Below are positions 34,813-44,122 of a stretch of DNA of 64,000 nucleotides, one piece after another (positions within the stretch are counted from its first letter, which is position 1; every line of letters begins with the position of its first letter). The stretch is taken from contig OZ245893.1 in assembly GCA_965229645.1 (NCBI GenBank), forward strand, positions 744,001 through 808,000, in the 5' to 3' direction. This DNA is from CAXQZM01 sp965229645. Lineage in GTDB: Bacteria > Pseudomonadota > Alphaproteobacteria > UBA7985. Both the position numbers and the translations under genes were made by a program. A model generated the notes under the pieces. That model made no database searches, was not told the DNA's origin, and saw nothing but the letters and a program-made list of their open reading frames with translations.

Positions 34813-35592
34813 CTAAGAACGATAAACCTGACTCGCGCCCGCGTTACTGGCACGTTTTCTGATGAGATCAAGGACCGCCGCATCCCGCTCTTGACCTTTT
34901 GCTGGCGCGAATAGAGCCTTGCCTCGGTTTTCCTCACCATCGGGAGGAACCGTCAAGTAATAGATCGCGATAGACTTGCGGCATTGACCCTCGGGCCCGT
35001 TCACGGGCCCAACAAGACCATGCCAACTATTTTGGGTCGTATCAAACAAAACAGCTCGGTTGAACTTTGGAACAATGACTTCAATGAGGTCTTCGGGAGT
35101 CTTCTTTTTTGCTTTGGCTGACCAGAACCCCAACTCACCTCCCCACGTATCTTGCCATTGGGCGTTCATATAGACAATTAGGTTCAGCTTTCGCTGCAAG
35201 CCCAACTTGGGATGGATGTTGTAATCAAGATGCTGGTTCAGCTTGCCCCCGCGCGCATGAATATGCCATCCACCGCCGTTCAATCCAGGGTCCGGAAATA
35301 AGGGAGAAATTCCCGTGAACGTCTCAAGACAGGTAAGGAACCCAGGTGAGTTTAAGTAAGCGAATAGGGCATAGGTGAGCGGCGTAAACTCATTGTAATC
35401 GTTGCATGTCTTTTTAATTTCAATCGCATTCCGATACTCGTGCCAAACTGGAGACTGAAATTCTGGAAATTCCTCACTTAAGGAACTGGCGACTTTAGGG
35501 TCGAAGAAATCGTCGAGAACAATGTGATCAAAAGGCTTGCGATGCTGAAACTGATCAGGGGTAAAGGCGCGGATACCGTACTTGAGTTCCAT
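34813..35592 (-). CDS. 2-oxoglutarate/Fe(II)-dependent oxygenase (prolyl-4-hydroxylase type)
   Basis: About 259 residues. The double-stranded beta-helix ligands are visible: His and Asp in LNQHLDYNIHP, the distal His in QNSWHGLVGP, and the 2-oxoglutarate-binding Arg in CRKSIAIYYLT. WGGELGFWS precedes the distal half as in P4H-like enzymes. The start is ATG at 35592 with GGAG seven bases upstream; GTG at 35595 is the next option. Related genes are common in surface-glycan islands, where the substrate may be a protein, lipid or sugar. AT-rich composition links it to the RgpF-like neighbour. The substrate is unknown. Confidence 0.85.
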   Translation of the reverse strand: MELKYGIRAFTPDQFQHRKPFDHIVLDDFFDPKVASSLSEEFPEFQSPVWHEYRNAIEIKKTCNDYNEFTPLTYALFAYLNSPGFLTCLETFTGISPLFPDPGLNGGGWHIHARGGKLNQHLDYNIHPKLGLQRKLNLIVYMNAQWQDTWGGELGFWSAKAKKKTPEDLIEVIVPKFNRAVLFDTTQNSWHGLVGPVNGPEGQCRKSIAIYYLTVPPDGEENRGKALFAPAKGQERDAAVLDLIRKRASNAGASQVYRS

Positions 35593-35689
35593 CACAGTGC
35601 TCCAATTAAACCTGCGTGTCGTTCCCGTGTGTTCTTTGGATCAGCAAGGCGTGCGAGGGGTGGTGTTCCCCTTCGCACGACCAAGTTGT

Positions 35690-36763
35690 TTAGTTACCAG
35701 CGACAAACTCCGCCCAAATGGCGTCGACAAACTCTTGCGTTTCGAAACTGTAAGGGGTGGTTGTGTAGAGTTTTGCTAAGGTTGCCTCGTCGGGGTAAAT
35801 GGCGGGATCGCTCGTTACCTCTTCGTCGATTAAACCGCTGTCGAACGCCGCCTGGTTGGCGTTGGCGTAGAACACATAGTTGGTGGCGGCGGCGATCACC
35901 TCTGGACGCAAAATGTAGTTGAGGAACGTATAGGCCTCGTCAACATTGGTCGCGTCGGCTGGAATCGCCATGAGGTCAAACCACATGAGTGCGCCCTCCT
36001 CTGGCACCACGTACTCAACTGTCACCTCCTCAGCGGCGTCACGCGCAATGAATATATCGCCCGACCAGCCGACGGCAACGCATATCTCACCCGCCGCCAA
36101 GGCATCGATATACTCGGAGCTATCGAACTTGGTGATATAGGGGCGAATCGGGGTCAGAACCTCCAAGGCCCGCACCAAGTCAGCAGGATCGTTGCTGTCG
36201 GGATCGAGCCCCAAGTAATTCAATGCGGCGGGAATGACTTCGTCGGAGGCGTCGAGCATGTAAAAACCACACTCGGCCATCTTGGCGGCGTTCTCGGGGT
36301 CAAAGACCAGGTCCCAACTGTTGAGCGGCGCGTCGGTTCCCAAAGCGGCTTCCACGTTTTCGGCCACGTAACCAATGCCCGTTGTGCCCCACATGTAAGG
36401 AATTGAGTAAGTTTGGCCTGGGTCGAAGGTCTCCACTTTGTCCAAGACAAAGGCGCTCAAATTATCAAGACCAGTCAAGCGTGCCTTGTCGAGCGCCTGA
36501 AAAACGCCCAGTTCCGACTGGCGCTTCAAGAACGTCCCCGACGGTACGACGAGGTCGTAACCAGAGTTTCCCGCCAGCAGGAGTGCCTCAAGCGTCTCGT
36601 TTGAATCAAACGTATCATAGGTCGTATCGATGCCCGATTCTTCTATGAACTCTGGGATCGACTCCTCGTTGATGTAGTCCGACCAATTGAAGATATTGAG
36701 TTGCTGGGCCGAGGCTTGGGTCGCGGCGGTCAGCGCCAGGGCAGAAACCAAAAAAACGCGCAT
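35690..36763 (-). CDS. PotD-like polyamine ABC transporter substrate-binding protein, orphan
   Basis: 357 residues from the ATG at 36763, chosen for the AGGAGC upstream and a clean signal peptide (MRVFLVSALALTAATQASA). The mature part begins QQLNIFNWSDYINEE, the PotD/PotF hallmark, with YDTFDSNETLEALLLAG and YDLVVPSG. In this family acidic and Trp residues (here VAVGWSGD, MWFDLMAIP) hold the polyamine. It is periplasmic. No ATPase or permease genes adjoin it; a full potABCD set is 24 kb away, and its PotD is only a paralog. This protein may supply that transporter with a second specificity. It follows eda by about 80 bases. Confidence 0.88.
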   Translation of the reverse strand: MRVFLVSALALTAATQASAQQLNIFNWSDYINEESIPEFIEESGIDTTYDTFDSNETLEALLLAGNSGYDLVVPSGTFLKRQSELGVFQALDKARLTGLDNLSAFVLDKVETFDPGQTYSIPYMWGTTGIGYVAENVEAALGTDAPLNSWDLVFDPENAAKMAECGFYMLDASDEVIPAALNYLGLDPDSNDPADLVRALEVLTPIRPYITKFDSSEYIDALAAGEICVAVGWSGDIFIARDAAEEVTVEYVVPEEGALMWFDLMAIPADATNVDEAYTFLNYILRPEVIAAATNYVFYANANQAAFDSGLIDEEVTSDPAIYPDEATLAKLYTTTPYSFETQEFVDAIWAEFVAGN

Positions 36764-36843
36764 GGGGGCTCCTAAATCGATGAGTTGATGAAGGCACCTC
36801 AATCGCCGTCGAGGTGACAGCGCCATAAAGGCATTTGGTGCGT

Positions 36844-37470
36844 TCAAGTCAAGGTCTTGATGAGGGATTCCACGTGCTGGCGGAGCCCGTCCCAGTCTTT
36901 GGTCTGCACCAAGCCTGCGGGCGTCGCCAAGGACCCTCCTACACAAGCGACATTCTTGTTCGCCAAATAGGCACGTGCGTTGGCCACGGAAATACCCCCC
37001 GTGGGGCAAAACCGCGTGGTCGGGAACACCGAAGCAAAGTCGCCCAACGCCTTGGCGCCGCCCGCCCGCTCGGCGGGAAAGAACTTGAGGTTCGCGTAGC
37101 CCAAGGCCTGCGCGCTCATGACCTCCGACGCGGTGGCGCACCCAGGCAACAAAGGTATGCTTAGGTCCACCGCCGCCCTATGCAAGTCAGGGGTTAGACC
37201 TGGGGAAACGCAAAACTCGGCGCCTGCGTCCTGCGCGGCGGCCATTTGCGCGCGCGTCAGAACCGTTCCTGCCCCTAAGTGGGCGACGCGTCCCTTAAGA
37301 CGCGCAATGACCTGCAGCGCGCTGGGCGTGCGCAAGACAACTTCAAACACCTGGATCCCGCCCGCGACCAGGGCCTCCGCCAAGGGTTCTAAGTCTGGAT
37401 CGTCGTGCAAGGCCAAGACAGGAATGACGGGACCTGCGGCCAGGATCGGGTCCGTCGCGGCAAACCTCAT
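36844..37470 (-). CDS. eda: 2-dehydro-3-deoxy-phosphogluconate (KDPG) aldolase
   Basis: 208 residues, normal length. Cleaves KDPG to pyruvate and glyceraldehyde-3-phosphate, the last step of the Entner-Doudoroff pathway. The Schiff-base lysine is in GYANLKFFPAE; the general acid Glu is in IQVFEVVLRTP; CPTGGISVANA binds phosphate. Its start overlaps the edd stop (ATGA), so it is co-translated with the dehydratase that makes its substrate. It is the last gene of the zwf-pgl-edd-eda run. Nothing is unusual in the sequence. Confidence 0.96.
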   Translation of the reverse strand: MRFAATDPILAAGPVIPVLALHDDPDLEPLAEALVAGGIQVFEVVLRTPSALQVIARLKGRVAHLGAGTVLTRAQMAAAQDAGAEFCVSPGLTPDLHRAAVDLSIPLLPGCATASEVMSAQALGYANLKFFPAERAGGAKALGDFASVFPTTRFCPTGGISVANARAYLANKNVACVGGSLATPAGLVQTKDWDGLRQHVESLIKTLT

Positions 37471-39293
37471 GCGACAAAACTCCCGCCTTTGGCCGCCGCG
37501 CCCATGAGGCTGCGGACCCCCGCGAACAACTCCCGTCCCATGCGCGACTCATCGCTGCGATCGGTCTTTTGAGCGGGGGGTCGGGCGCGCATATCGGCCT
37601 CGACATTCAAGGTTCCTGCGTCGGCGTCAAGATCAATCAGGTCCCCCTCCCGCAGTTGGGCGAGCGGTCCCCCCGTAGCGGCCTCGGGGCTCAAATGAAT
37701 TGCGGCGGGCACTTTGCCGCTGGCCCCGGACATGCGCCCGTCCGTGACCAGGGCAACGGCGTACCCCAAACCTTGGAGAACCCCCAAGGCTGGCGTGAGC
37801 TTATGCAGTTCGGGCATCCCATTGGACTGCGGCCCCTGAAACCGCAAAATCGCTATATGGTCGCAGTGCAGGTCCCCCGCTTCAAAGGCCATCAAAAAAG
37901 CCGCCTGGCTTTCAAATATTTTGGCAGGCGCGCGAACGCGGCGGTGCTTGGGATCGACGGCGGAGACCTTGATCACCCCTTGCCCGAGGTTGCCAGACAA
38001 GACGTGAATGCCCCCCGTTGGGGCGAACGGGTTGGTCGCGGGGCGCAAAATCTGATCGTCGCGCGGCAACTCGGGCGCCCTGGTCGTTTTGAGACCGTCG
38101 GCGCGCGTGCCTTGGGTTTTCTCTTGGTCGTCAAATACGGACTCAAAACCATAGGCGTCCAAACCCTCCCCCATCAAAGTCTTGATCTGCTCGCACAAAT
38201 ACCCTTCGCGCTTCAGCGTATTGATGAGGAACGGGAGGCCGCCCGCGGCGTCCATATGGTTCACGTCGGCGGGCCCGTTGGGATAGACTCGCGCCAGCAA
38301 GGGCACCGCCGCCGATATGTCGGCCATATCGTCCAGCGTTAGCAAAATTCCCGCCGCCGCGGCCATGGGCATGAAGTGCAAAATCAAATTGGTTGAGCCG
38401 CCGGTGGCCATAAGGCCGACCAGCGCGTTCAGCACCGAGGCCTCGCTTACCACATCGCACAAGGGCGCGTAGTTTGCCCCCAAATCCGTGCAGCGTAGCA
38501 CCTGGCGCGTGGTTTCCGCGACCACGGCGGCGCGATGGTCCGTATAGGGCGGGACGAAGGTTGTGCCTGGCAGCTGCAAGCCCATGAACTCGAGGATCAT
38601 TTGATTGGTATTGGCCGTTCCGTAGAACGTACAGGTGCCAGGAGCGTGGTAGGACTCGGCCTCCGCCTGCATCAGCGCCGCTTGGCCGACCTTACCCGCG
38701 GCATAGTCCTGGCGCACCTTGGCCTTGTCAGGATTGGGCAAGCCCGAGGGCATGGGCCCTGCCGGGAGAAAGGCCATGGGCAAGTGCCCGAAGGACAAGG
38801 CGCCGATAAAGAGGCCAGGAACAATTTTGTCGCAAGTCCCGAGCAGCAAGGCACCATCGAACATGTTGTGCGACAGGGCAATGGCGGTCGATAGGGCGAT
38901 GACATCGCGACTGGCAAGCGACAAGTCCATGCCTGGTTGCCCTTGGGTGACGCCGTCGCACATGGCGGGCACCGCCCCAGCCACTTGCGCGGTGCCGCCC
39001 GCCGCGCGGGCTGCTGCCTTGATAAGGTCAGGAAAGTGCTGCAGCGGTTCGTGCGCCGACAACATGTCGTTGTAGGCGGTAACGATCGCGAGGTTTGGCG
39101 TTTCTTGGCCCATGAGCGCGGCCTTGTCAGCGGCCCCGCAGGCGGCAAAGCCGTGCGCCAAATTCCCGCACGACAAAGCCCCCCGATTCGGTCCCTGGCG
39201 ACGTTGCGCGGCCATACGGTCCAAATAGGCCGCGCGCGCCTCGGCGCTGCGATGGCAGATGCGATCAAGGATCCGTTGCAGGTCAGGGCGCAT
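37467..39293 (-). CDS. edd: 6-phosphogluconate dehydratase
   Basis: 608 residues from the ATG at 39293; the frame is open 36 codons further, but that part is out-of-family. Converts 6-phosphogluconate to KDPG using an iron-sulfur cluster. Family blocks include IVTAYNDMLSAHEPL, PAMCDGVTQGQPGMDLSL and LLLGTCDKIVPG with cluster cysteines, ATGGSTNLILH, and the C-terminal VTDGRMSGASGKVPAAIH with the Ser/Gly phosphate loop. It overlaps pgl by 11 bases and eda by four, consistent with tight coupling in one transcript. Length and motifs agree with a working enzyme. Confidence 0.96.
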   Translation of the reverse strand: MRPDLQRILDRICHRSAEARAAYLDRMAAQRRQGPNRGALSCGNLAHGFAACGAADKAALMGQETPNLAIVTAYNDMLSAHEPLQHFPDLIKAAARAAGGTAQVAGAVPAMCDGVTQGQPGMDLSLASRDVIALSTAIALSHNMFDGALLLGTCDKIVPGLFIGALSFGHLPMAFLPAGPMPSGLPNPDKAKVRQDYAAGKVGQAALMQAEAESYHAPGTCTFYGTANTNQMILEFMGLQLPGTTFVPPYTDHRAAVVAETTRQVLRCTDLGANYAPLCDVVSEASVLNALVGLMATGGSTNLILHFMPMAAAAGILLTLDDMADISAAVPLLARVYPNGPADVNHMDAAGGLPFLINTLKREGYLCEQIKTLMGEGLDAYGFESVFDDQEKTQGTRADGLKTTRAPELPRDDQILRPATNPFAPTGGIHVLSGNLGQGVIKVSAVDPKHRRVRAPAKIFESQAAFLMAFEAGDLHCDHIAILRFQGPQSNGMPELHKLTPALGVLQGLGYAVALVTDGRMSGASGKVPAAIHLSPEAATGGPLAQLREGDLIDLDADAGTLNVEADMRARPPAQKTDRSDESRMGRELFAGVRSLMGAAAKGGSFVA

Positions 39294-39945
39294 AGTAAAT
39301 ATCCACGGGCGTGCTGGCATGACGCAAGAAGTGGGCGATGGGATGGACCTCTGGTTCGCCGGCCTGCGCCTCGACGAACAGGGTCCACTTGTCCTCGCCA
39401 TGAAAATGCAGAACGAGCCTATCCGAGGCCAAGATCGGGGCGGCGGTCAGGGTTAGACGCGGCACCAGCGGCGCCATGGTCGGCGTCGAAACGATAAAGT
39501 CAGGCGCCTCAGGGTCCAAACCCCTGGCAAGGTCAGCACTGCCAGGAAACAGCGAAGCCGTATGTCCGTCTGGACCCAAGCCCAAGACGGTAAAGCGACT
39601 TAGTGCCAGCGCCCCTGCCCCAGCGTTGAGCGCCGCGGCGGAACCCTCTGGGCCAAGGTCCGCGTCGTACAGGGGCCGCAAACCCCGACTCCCCAGGGTT
39701 GCCCGAAACATACCGTAGTTGGACCTTGAATCGTCCACGGCGACGCACCGGTCGTCGACGGGCAGAATCTCCAAACCTGGCGGACGCGACGCTGCCGCCA
39801 AGGCGCCGAGCAATTCCCTGGGCGTTGATCCCCCTGAGAGCAAGAGTTGGGCGGGAGCGGAGTCCTGTGCCCAACTCACTATGCTTTGACTAAGAACGCT
39901 GGCCAGTTCCAAGCGACTGTCGAAGCGGTGGATCTTCCCAATCAT
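39283..39945 (-). CDS. pgl: 6-phosphogluconolactonase
   Basis: 220 residues of the DevB/NagB-like type. LLLSGGSTPRELLGAL is the phosphate-binding start; LEILPVDDRCVAVDDSRSNYGMF and GLGPDGHTASLFPGS carry the catalytic Asp/His region. It hydrolyses 6-phosphogluconolactone made by the upstream Zwf to 6-phosphogluconate for Edd. Start ATG at 39945 overlaps the zwf stop (ATGA). All three neighbours act in consecutive steps, so the assignment is firm. Confidence 0.95.
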   Translation of the reverse strand: MIGKIHRFDSRLELASVLSQSIVSWAQDSAPAQLLLSGGSTPRELLGALAAASRPPGLEILPVDDRCVAVDDSRSNYGMFRATLGSRGLRPLYDADLGPEGSAAALNAGAGALALSRFTVLGLGPDGHTASLFPGSADLARGLDPEAPDFIVSTPTMAPLVPRLTLTAAPILASDRLVLHFHGEDKWTLFVEAQAGEPEVHPIAHFLRHASTPVDIYYAP

Positions 39946-41420
39946 GCGTCAGCGCCGTGCCAGCGATGGCCCTTGAGGCCGAGCAGCAAATCCGCTTGCG
40001 CAGGTCCCATGGTGCCCGCCGCGTAGGGACTTGGTGGGGCCGCCAAGTCGTTCCAGGCCGCCAAGATCGGGTCGATCCAGGCCCAGGCCGCCTCGACTTC
40101 ATCATCGCGCATAAACAAGGTGCGATTGCCGCGCACCACGTCCAAGAGCAGGCGTTCGTAGGCATCGGGAAAGCGACTTAAGTCAAATTGCTCGGCAAAG
40201 GACAGATCCAAACCCGCCTGGCGGAGGCGCATCCCCCCAGGGCCTGGGTCTTTGGTCATAAGGTTGAGCCGCACCCCCTCATCGGGTTGCAAGCGGATCA
40301 CCAGGCGATTGCCGTAAAGACCCTGTCGATTGTCGCCAAAAATGGAGTGCGGAACGCCCCGAAACTGGACCACAATTTCCGTATAGCGCGCACCCAACCG
40401 CTTGCCCGTGCGCAAGTAAAACGGCACGCCAGCCCAGCGCCAGTTGTCGATTTCGGCGCACAAGGCCACATACGTTTCGGTGGCGGAGTCGTTGCCCAGC
40501 TCGCTTGTGTAGGCGGGAACTACCTGCCCCGCCACTGCGCCGCCGCCGTATTGGCCGCGCACGGTCTTTTCCCCCGCGTTGGCCGCCGTGATAGGGCGCA
40601 GCGCCTTCAGGACTTTGCGTTTTTCATCGCGAATGGCGTCGGCCTCAAAGTCGTGCGGCGGCTCCATCGCGGTCAAACACATGAGCTGGAGCAAATGGTT
40701 CTGTACCATGTCGCGCAGCGCCCCAGCGGTATCGTAATAGGTTGCCCGACTGCCCAGGCCTACGGTTTCGGCGGCAGTGATCTGCACATGCTCAATGTTG
40801 GCGGCGTTCCAGATGCGTTCAAACAGAACATTGCCAAACCGCAAGGCCAGCAGATTTTGCACCGATTCTTTGCCGAGGTAATGGTCGATACGATAAATCT
40901 GAGCTTCTTCAAAAAACGCGCCAACTTGGCGGTTGATGGCCTCGGAAGACCTTAGATCGTGCCCCAGAGGCTTTTCCAGCACCAGCCGCACCTGCGCTCG
41001 ATTGAGCCCGACCGCCGCCAAATTGCGGGCCACATCGCCGTAAATCGCGGGCGGAAGCGCGAGATAGATCACTTGCGGGCGGGTCGGATCGTCGGTCGCC
41101 AGCGCCTTGACCAACCCCTTATAGTCGGCGGACTCGGTGACGTTGACACTGACATAGGACAGGCGCGCCAAAAACCGTTCGACAACGTCCTCCATCAAGT
41201 GTTCGCCCGCGACAAACTCCTTGAGCGCGCCATGGATGGCAAGGCGAAACGCCGCATCGTCCTGGGCCCGACGCCCGCACCCGATCAAGCGCGCGCCGTC
41301 GGGGAGCTGGCCGTCCAAATCGCGGTAGTAGAGGGCAGGAAACAGCTTGCGCTTAGCCAGGTCCCCCGAGGCACCAAAGACCACTTGGTCAAAGGGGTCA
41401 ACAGGAATAATTTGCGCCAC
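39942..41420 (-). CDS. zwf: Glucose-6-phosphate 1-dehydrogenase
   Basis: 492 residues. The nucleotide-binding start is VVFGASGDLAKRKLFPALY, and the substrate motif RIDHYLGKESVQNLLALRF holds the catalytic His and Lys; LEKPLGHDL is the third conserved block. It oxidises glucose-6-phosphate with NAD(P) in the cytoplasm. The GTG start at 41420 has AGGAG placed correctly upstream. It heads the zwf-pgl-edd-eda operon; the phosphohexomutase gene lies 110 bases upstream on the same strand. The enzyme feeds the Entner-Doudoroff route, likely the main sugar pathway here because no phosphofructokinase gene is in the window. Confidence 0.96.
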   Translation of the reverse strand: MAQIIPVDPFDQVVFGASGDLAKRKLFPALYYRDLDGQLPDGARLIGCGRRAQDDAAFRLAIHGALKEFVAGEHLMEDVVERFLARLSYVSVNVTESADYKGLVKALATDDPTRPQVIYLALPPAIYGDVARNLAAVGLNRAQVRLVLEKPLGHDLRSSEAINRQVGAFFEEAQIYRIDHYLGKESVQNLLALRFGNVLFERIWNAANIEHVQITAAETVGLGSRATYYDTAGALRDMVQNHLLQLMCLTAMEPPHDFEADAIRDEKRKVLKALRPITAANAGEKTVRGQYGGGAVAGQVVPAYTSELGNDSATETYVALCAEIDNWRWAGVPFYLRTGKRLGARYTEIVVQFRGVPHSIFGDNRQGLYGNRLVIRLQPDEGVRLNLMTKDPGPGGMRLRQAGLDLSFAEQFDLSRFPDAYERLLLDVVRGNRTLFMRDDEVEAAWAWIDPILAAWNDLAAPPSPYAAGTMGPAQADLLLGLKGHRWHGADA

Positions 41421-41530
41421 GGGAACTCCTCACGATATTGGTCGGGTTACAAGTTTTGTTCATATCTGAGCATAAAATTGTTCGCAAGTGAACAGGATCG
41501 CTTCGGCCCAAAAAAGTGCAGATTGCAGGG

Positions 41531-42922
41531 TCAGTGCGGGGAAGGATCAACGCCAGCCTCGCATAACAAATTGAAGAGGCGTTCCTGCAAACGCTCTCGA
41601 TCCGCCGCGCTACGCGCTTCGACCCGACCGACCAAGGCCGCTTCGGTGTTGGAGGGGCGGAGCAGCCACCAGCCTGCTTCGGTAACGCAGCGCACCCCAT
41701 CCACGTCCACAAGCTGACCTGGATTCCCCTTGCCCAAGGCGGCCTTAACCGCCGCCATCGCTGGCCCCTTGTGATGGTCCGCGCACGCGAACCGCAATTC
41801 GGGCGTGTTGAATACCTGGGGCAAGGACTTGCGAAAATCCGATAGCTTTAGGCCGCTGCGCGCGAGATACGACATGATCCGAACCGCCGTATAGAGCCCG
41901 TCGTCGTAGCCAAAATAGCGATCGGCAAAGAATACATGACCCGACATTTCGCCTGCGAGCGGGGCTTTGGTCTCCCGCATCTTCGCCTTGATCAGGGAAT
42001 GACCCGTCTTCCACATGAGCGCCTCGCCGCCTGCGGCCCGTACACGATCAAATAGGACTTGGCTGGCCTTAACATCGGCAATGATCGTGGCCCTAGGGAA
42101 GCTGGCCAACACCTCTTCGGCCAAAAAAATCAAGTACTGGTCGGCCCAAATCACCTCCCCCTCATCGTCGACCAAGCCGCAACGATCGCCATCGCCATCG
42201 AACGCGATTCCCATGTCGCAATTTTTGCGGCGAACGAGTTCTTGCAGTTGGACGAGGTTTTTGCGGACCGTTGGGTCGGGGTGATGGTTGGGAAAGGTGC
42301 CATCAACCTCCTCAAACAAGACATGATGCTGCCCTGGCAGGTGCGATATGACTTGGGCCAAGACCGCGCCTGCAGCGCCGTTGCCGCAGTCCCAGCCGAC
42401 GCACAACGCTCGGCCCTCCTCGCCAGCAAACCCCTCCGCGACGCAGCGGGCGTACTCCGCTTGCACATCCAGCTGGTCGACCTCCGCCTGCCCGTCTTCG
42501 TAGTCCCCCTGGGCAGCAGTTTTTCCCAAAGCAATGATGTCGTCGCCGAAGAATGACTGGCCCCCAAGGACCAACTTAAAGCCATTGTAGGCGACGGGAT
42601 TGTGCGACCCCGTAATCATGATCCCCCCTGCCAGTTCATGACTGTGGACCGCATAGTAGGTCATAGGCGTGGGGCCAAGGCCAAGATCGGCAACACGGCA
42701 TCCCGTGGCCGCCAAGCCAGCGATCAGCGCCTTGCCCAAGTTAGGGCTGGTCAGGCGTCCATCGCGACCAACGGCTATGTGCGGCATGCCCCCCAGCCGC
42801 CGCCGCGCGATCGTGCCGAAGCTGCGCCCGACATGGTAAGCATCCTCGACGAACAGAGTCTGGTCGACCTGCCCGCGAATATCATAGGTCCGCAGAATGG
42901 AAGGGTGGAATGCATGGGTCAT
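41531..42922 (-). CDS. Phosphomannomutase/phosphoglucomutase
   Basis: 463 residues from the ATG at 42922; the frame is open upstream but homology starts at HPSILRTYDIRGQ. Alpha-D-phosphohexomutase domains are all present: ITGSHNPVAYNGFK with the phosphoserine, FDGDGDRCGLVDDEG as the metal loop, GEMSGHVFFAD as the sugar loop, and RPSNTEAALVGRVEA as the phosphate loop. It interconverts hexose-1- and -6-phosphates, linking galT/galK (divergently encoded) and zwf. AlgC- or PmmA-type bifunctionality is likely. Sugar nucleotide supply to the glycan island is a reasonable further role. Confidence 0.93.
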   Translation of the reverse strand: MTHAFHPSILRTYDIRGQVDQTLFVEDAYHVGRSFGTIARRRLGGMPHIAVGRDGRLTSPNLGKALIAGLAATGCRVADLGLGPTPMTYYAVHSHELAGGIMITGSHNPVAYNGFKLVLGGQSFFGDDIIALGKTAAQGDYEDGQAEVDQLDVQAEYARCVAEGFAGEEGRALCVGWDCGNGAAGAVLAQVISHLPGQHHVLFEEVDGTFPNHHPDPTVRKNLVQLQELVRRKNCDMGIAFDGDGDRCGLVDDEGEVIWADQYLIFLAEEVLASFPRATIIADVKASQVLFDRVRAAGGEALMWKTGHSLIKAKMRETKAPLAGEMSGHVFFADRYFGYDDGLYTAVRIMSYLARSGLKLSDFRKSLPQVFNTPELRFACADHHKGPAMAAVKAALGKGNPGQLVDVDGVRCVTEAGWWLLRPSNTEAALVGRVEARSAADRERLQERLFNLLCEAGVDPSPH

Positions 42923-43084
42923 GGAACGCCTATAGGCCGCGAATTCAAGATTGGTAGCGGCGGATTTTTGGGGGAACGTCGGCCAAGGCCCGCAAGGGCT
43001 GACGAAAAATTTGAGCGGTAAAAAGCTATAGAGACTGGACGTTTTCCTGTTTGCGGTGTTTTTTGCCCCCGCTACAGGACGGCG

Positions 43085-44122
43085 GTGACCTATTTTGTTC
43101 AGGCGCATCAGAAGCGCGATGGCCGCACCCTTTGGCTCTTTAGTCGGGGGCCGCGCACCTACACCTTTACCAACGACCTGCCCCCAATCGATCAGGGGAT
43201 GCCAACGCGCCGCTGGCATGATCTGCGCGGCGAATGGGTGTACTACAGCGCCGCCCGCAACACCCGCACCTTCGCGCCCCCTGCCGAGGTCAACCCCCTG
43301 GCCCCCGTCGCGCCCGACGGGTACCCTGGCGAGATCCCCGTCACGGATTTTGAGGTGGCGGTGTTCGACAACCGCTTTCCTGCCCTGCGCGCGCCCGACC
43401 CAAATGCCGATCTCAGTTCAGGTGTGCGCTTGCCCGCGGCGGGGCACTGCGAGGTTGTGGTCTATTCCACGGTCGATCACGGCAGCCTCGCGGATTTTAG
43501 CGACGCGCATGTCGCCCTGCTGCTCGATGCTTGGGGGCATCGTGTCGATTACTTGCTTGCGCGACCCGAAACCGCTTACGTCATGCCGTTTGAAAATCGT
43601 GGGGCGGAAATCGGCGTCACCCTGCCCCATCCCCACGGTCAAATCTACGCCTTCGACCAGGTGCCGCCGCAGATCGAACGCCAGGCCCGCAATCAGGCCC
43701 AAACCCAGTCGATCGAGCGGCAAAGCGACCTACAAACCCATTGCATAGAGGACCATGGCCATGCGCGCGCGTTCGTGCCGACCTACGCTCGATATCCCTA
43801 CGAGACCTGGATTGTGAGCGCGCACGCGGGCCCCTCCCCCTCGGCTTGGGGCGCCGCGCGGCTCGATATGGCCCGCGCGCTCAAGGCCGCATTAGCACGG
43901 CTCGATGCCTTGTTCGCTCAACCCATGCCGCTGGTCATGTGGGTTGCCACGGCGCCCAAGGGGTTCGAGCAAACGTGGCCCTGCCATATCCAAATCTACC
44001 CCCTGTTGCGCGGCTCGCAACGCCTGAAGTACTTGGCGGGCGTGGAACAGATCACGGGGCTCATGCTATCGGACGTGCCGCCAGAAACCGCTGCCGCGAC
44101 CTTAAGAGACCTAAAACCATGA
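43085..44122 (+). CDS. galT: Galactose-1-phosphate uridylyltransferase
   Basis: 345 residues from a GTG. Exchanges UMP between UDP-glucose and galactose-1-phosphate. The nucleophile His184 lies in the PHPHGQIYAF motif; N-terminal RRWHDLRGEWVYYSAARNTRTF and the C-terminal CHIQIYPLLRG are family blocks. The first 38 residues (with RDGRTLWLFSRGPRTY) resemble the leader of a GalT subgroup, so the GTG is kept; ATG at 43199 is the alternative. The stop overlaps galK. It is divergent from the phosphohexomutase gene across 162 bases that should contain both promoters. Confidence 0.93.
   Translation: MTYFVQAHQKRDGRTLWLFSRGPRTYTFTNDLPPIDQGMPTRRWHDLRGEWVYYSAARNTRTFAPPAEVNPLAPVAPDGYPGEIPVTDFEVAVFDNRFPALRAPDPNADLSSGVRLPAAGHCEVVVYSTVDHGSLADFSDAHVALLLDAWGHRVDYLLARPETAYVMPFENRGAEIGVTLPHPHGQIYAFDQVPPQIERQARNQAQTQSIERQSDLQTHCIEDHGHARAFVPTYARYPYETWIVSAHAGPSPSAWGAARLDMARALKAALARLDALFAQPMPLVMWVATAPKGFEQTWPCHIQIYPLLRGSQRLKYLAGVEQITGLMLSDVPPETAAATLRDLKP

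Noticed and set aside
35690..37141. 483-codon frame for the PotD-like protein
   Set aside because: The first 126 codons overlap eda on the same strand in another frame and precede a clear signal peptide and ribosome-binding site at 36763.
37467..39401. Longer start for 6-phosphogluconate dehydratase
   Set aside because: The extra 36 codons lie inside pgl and are not like the family; ATG 39293 gives the normal length.
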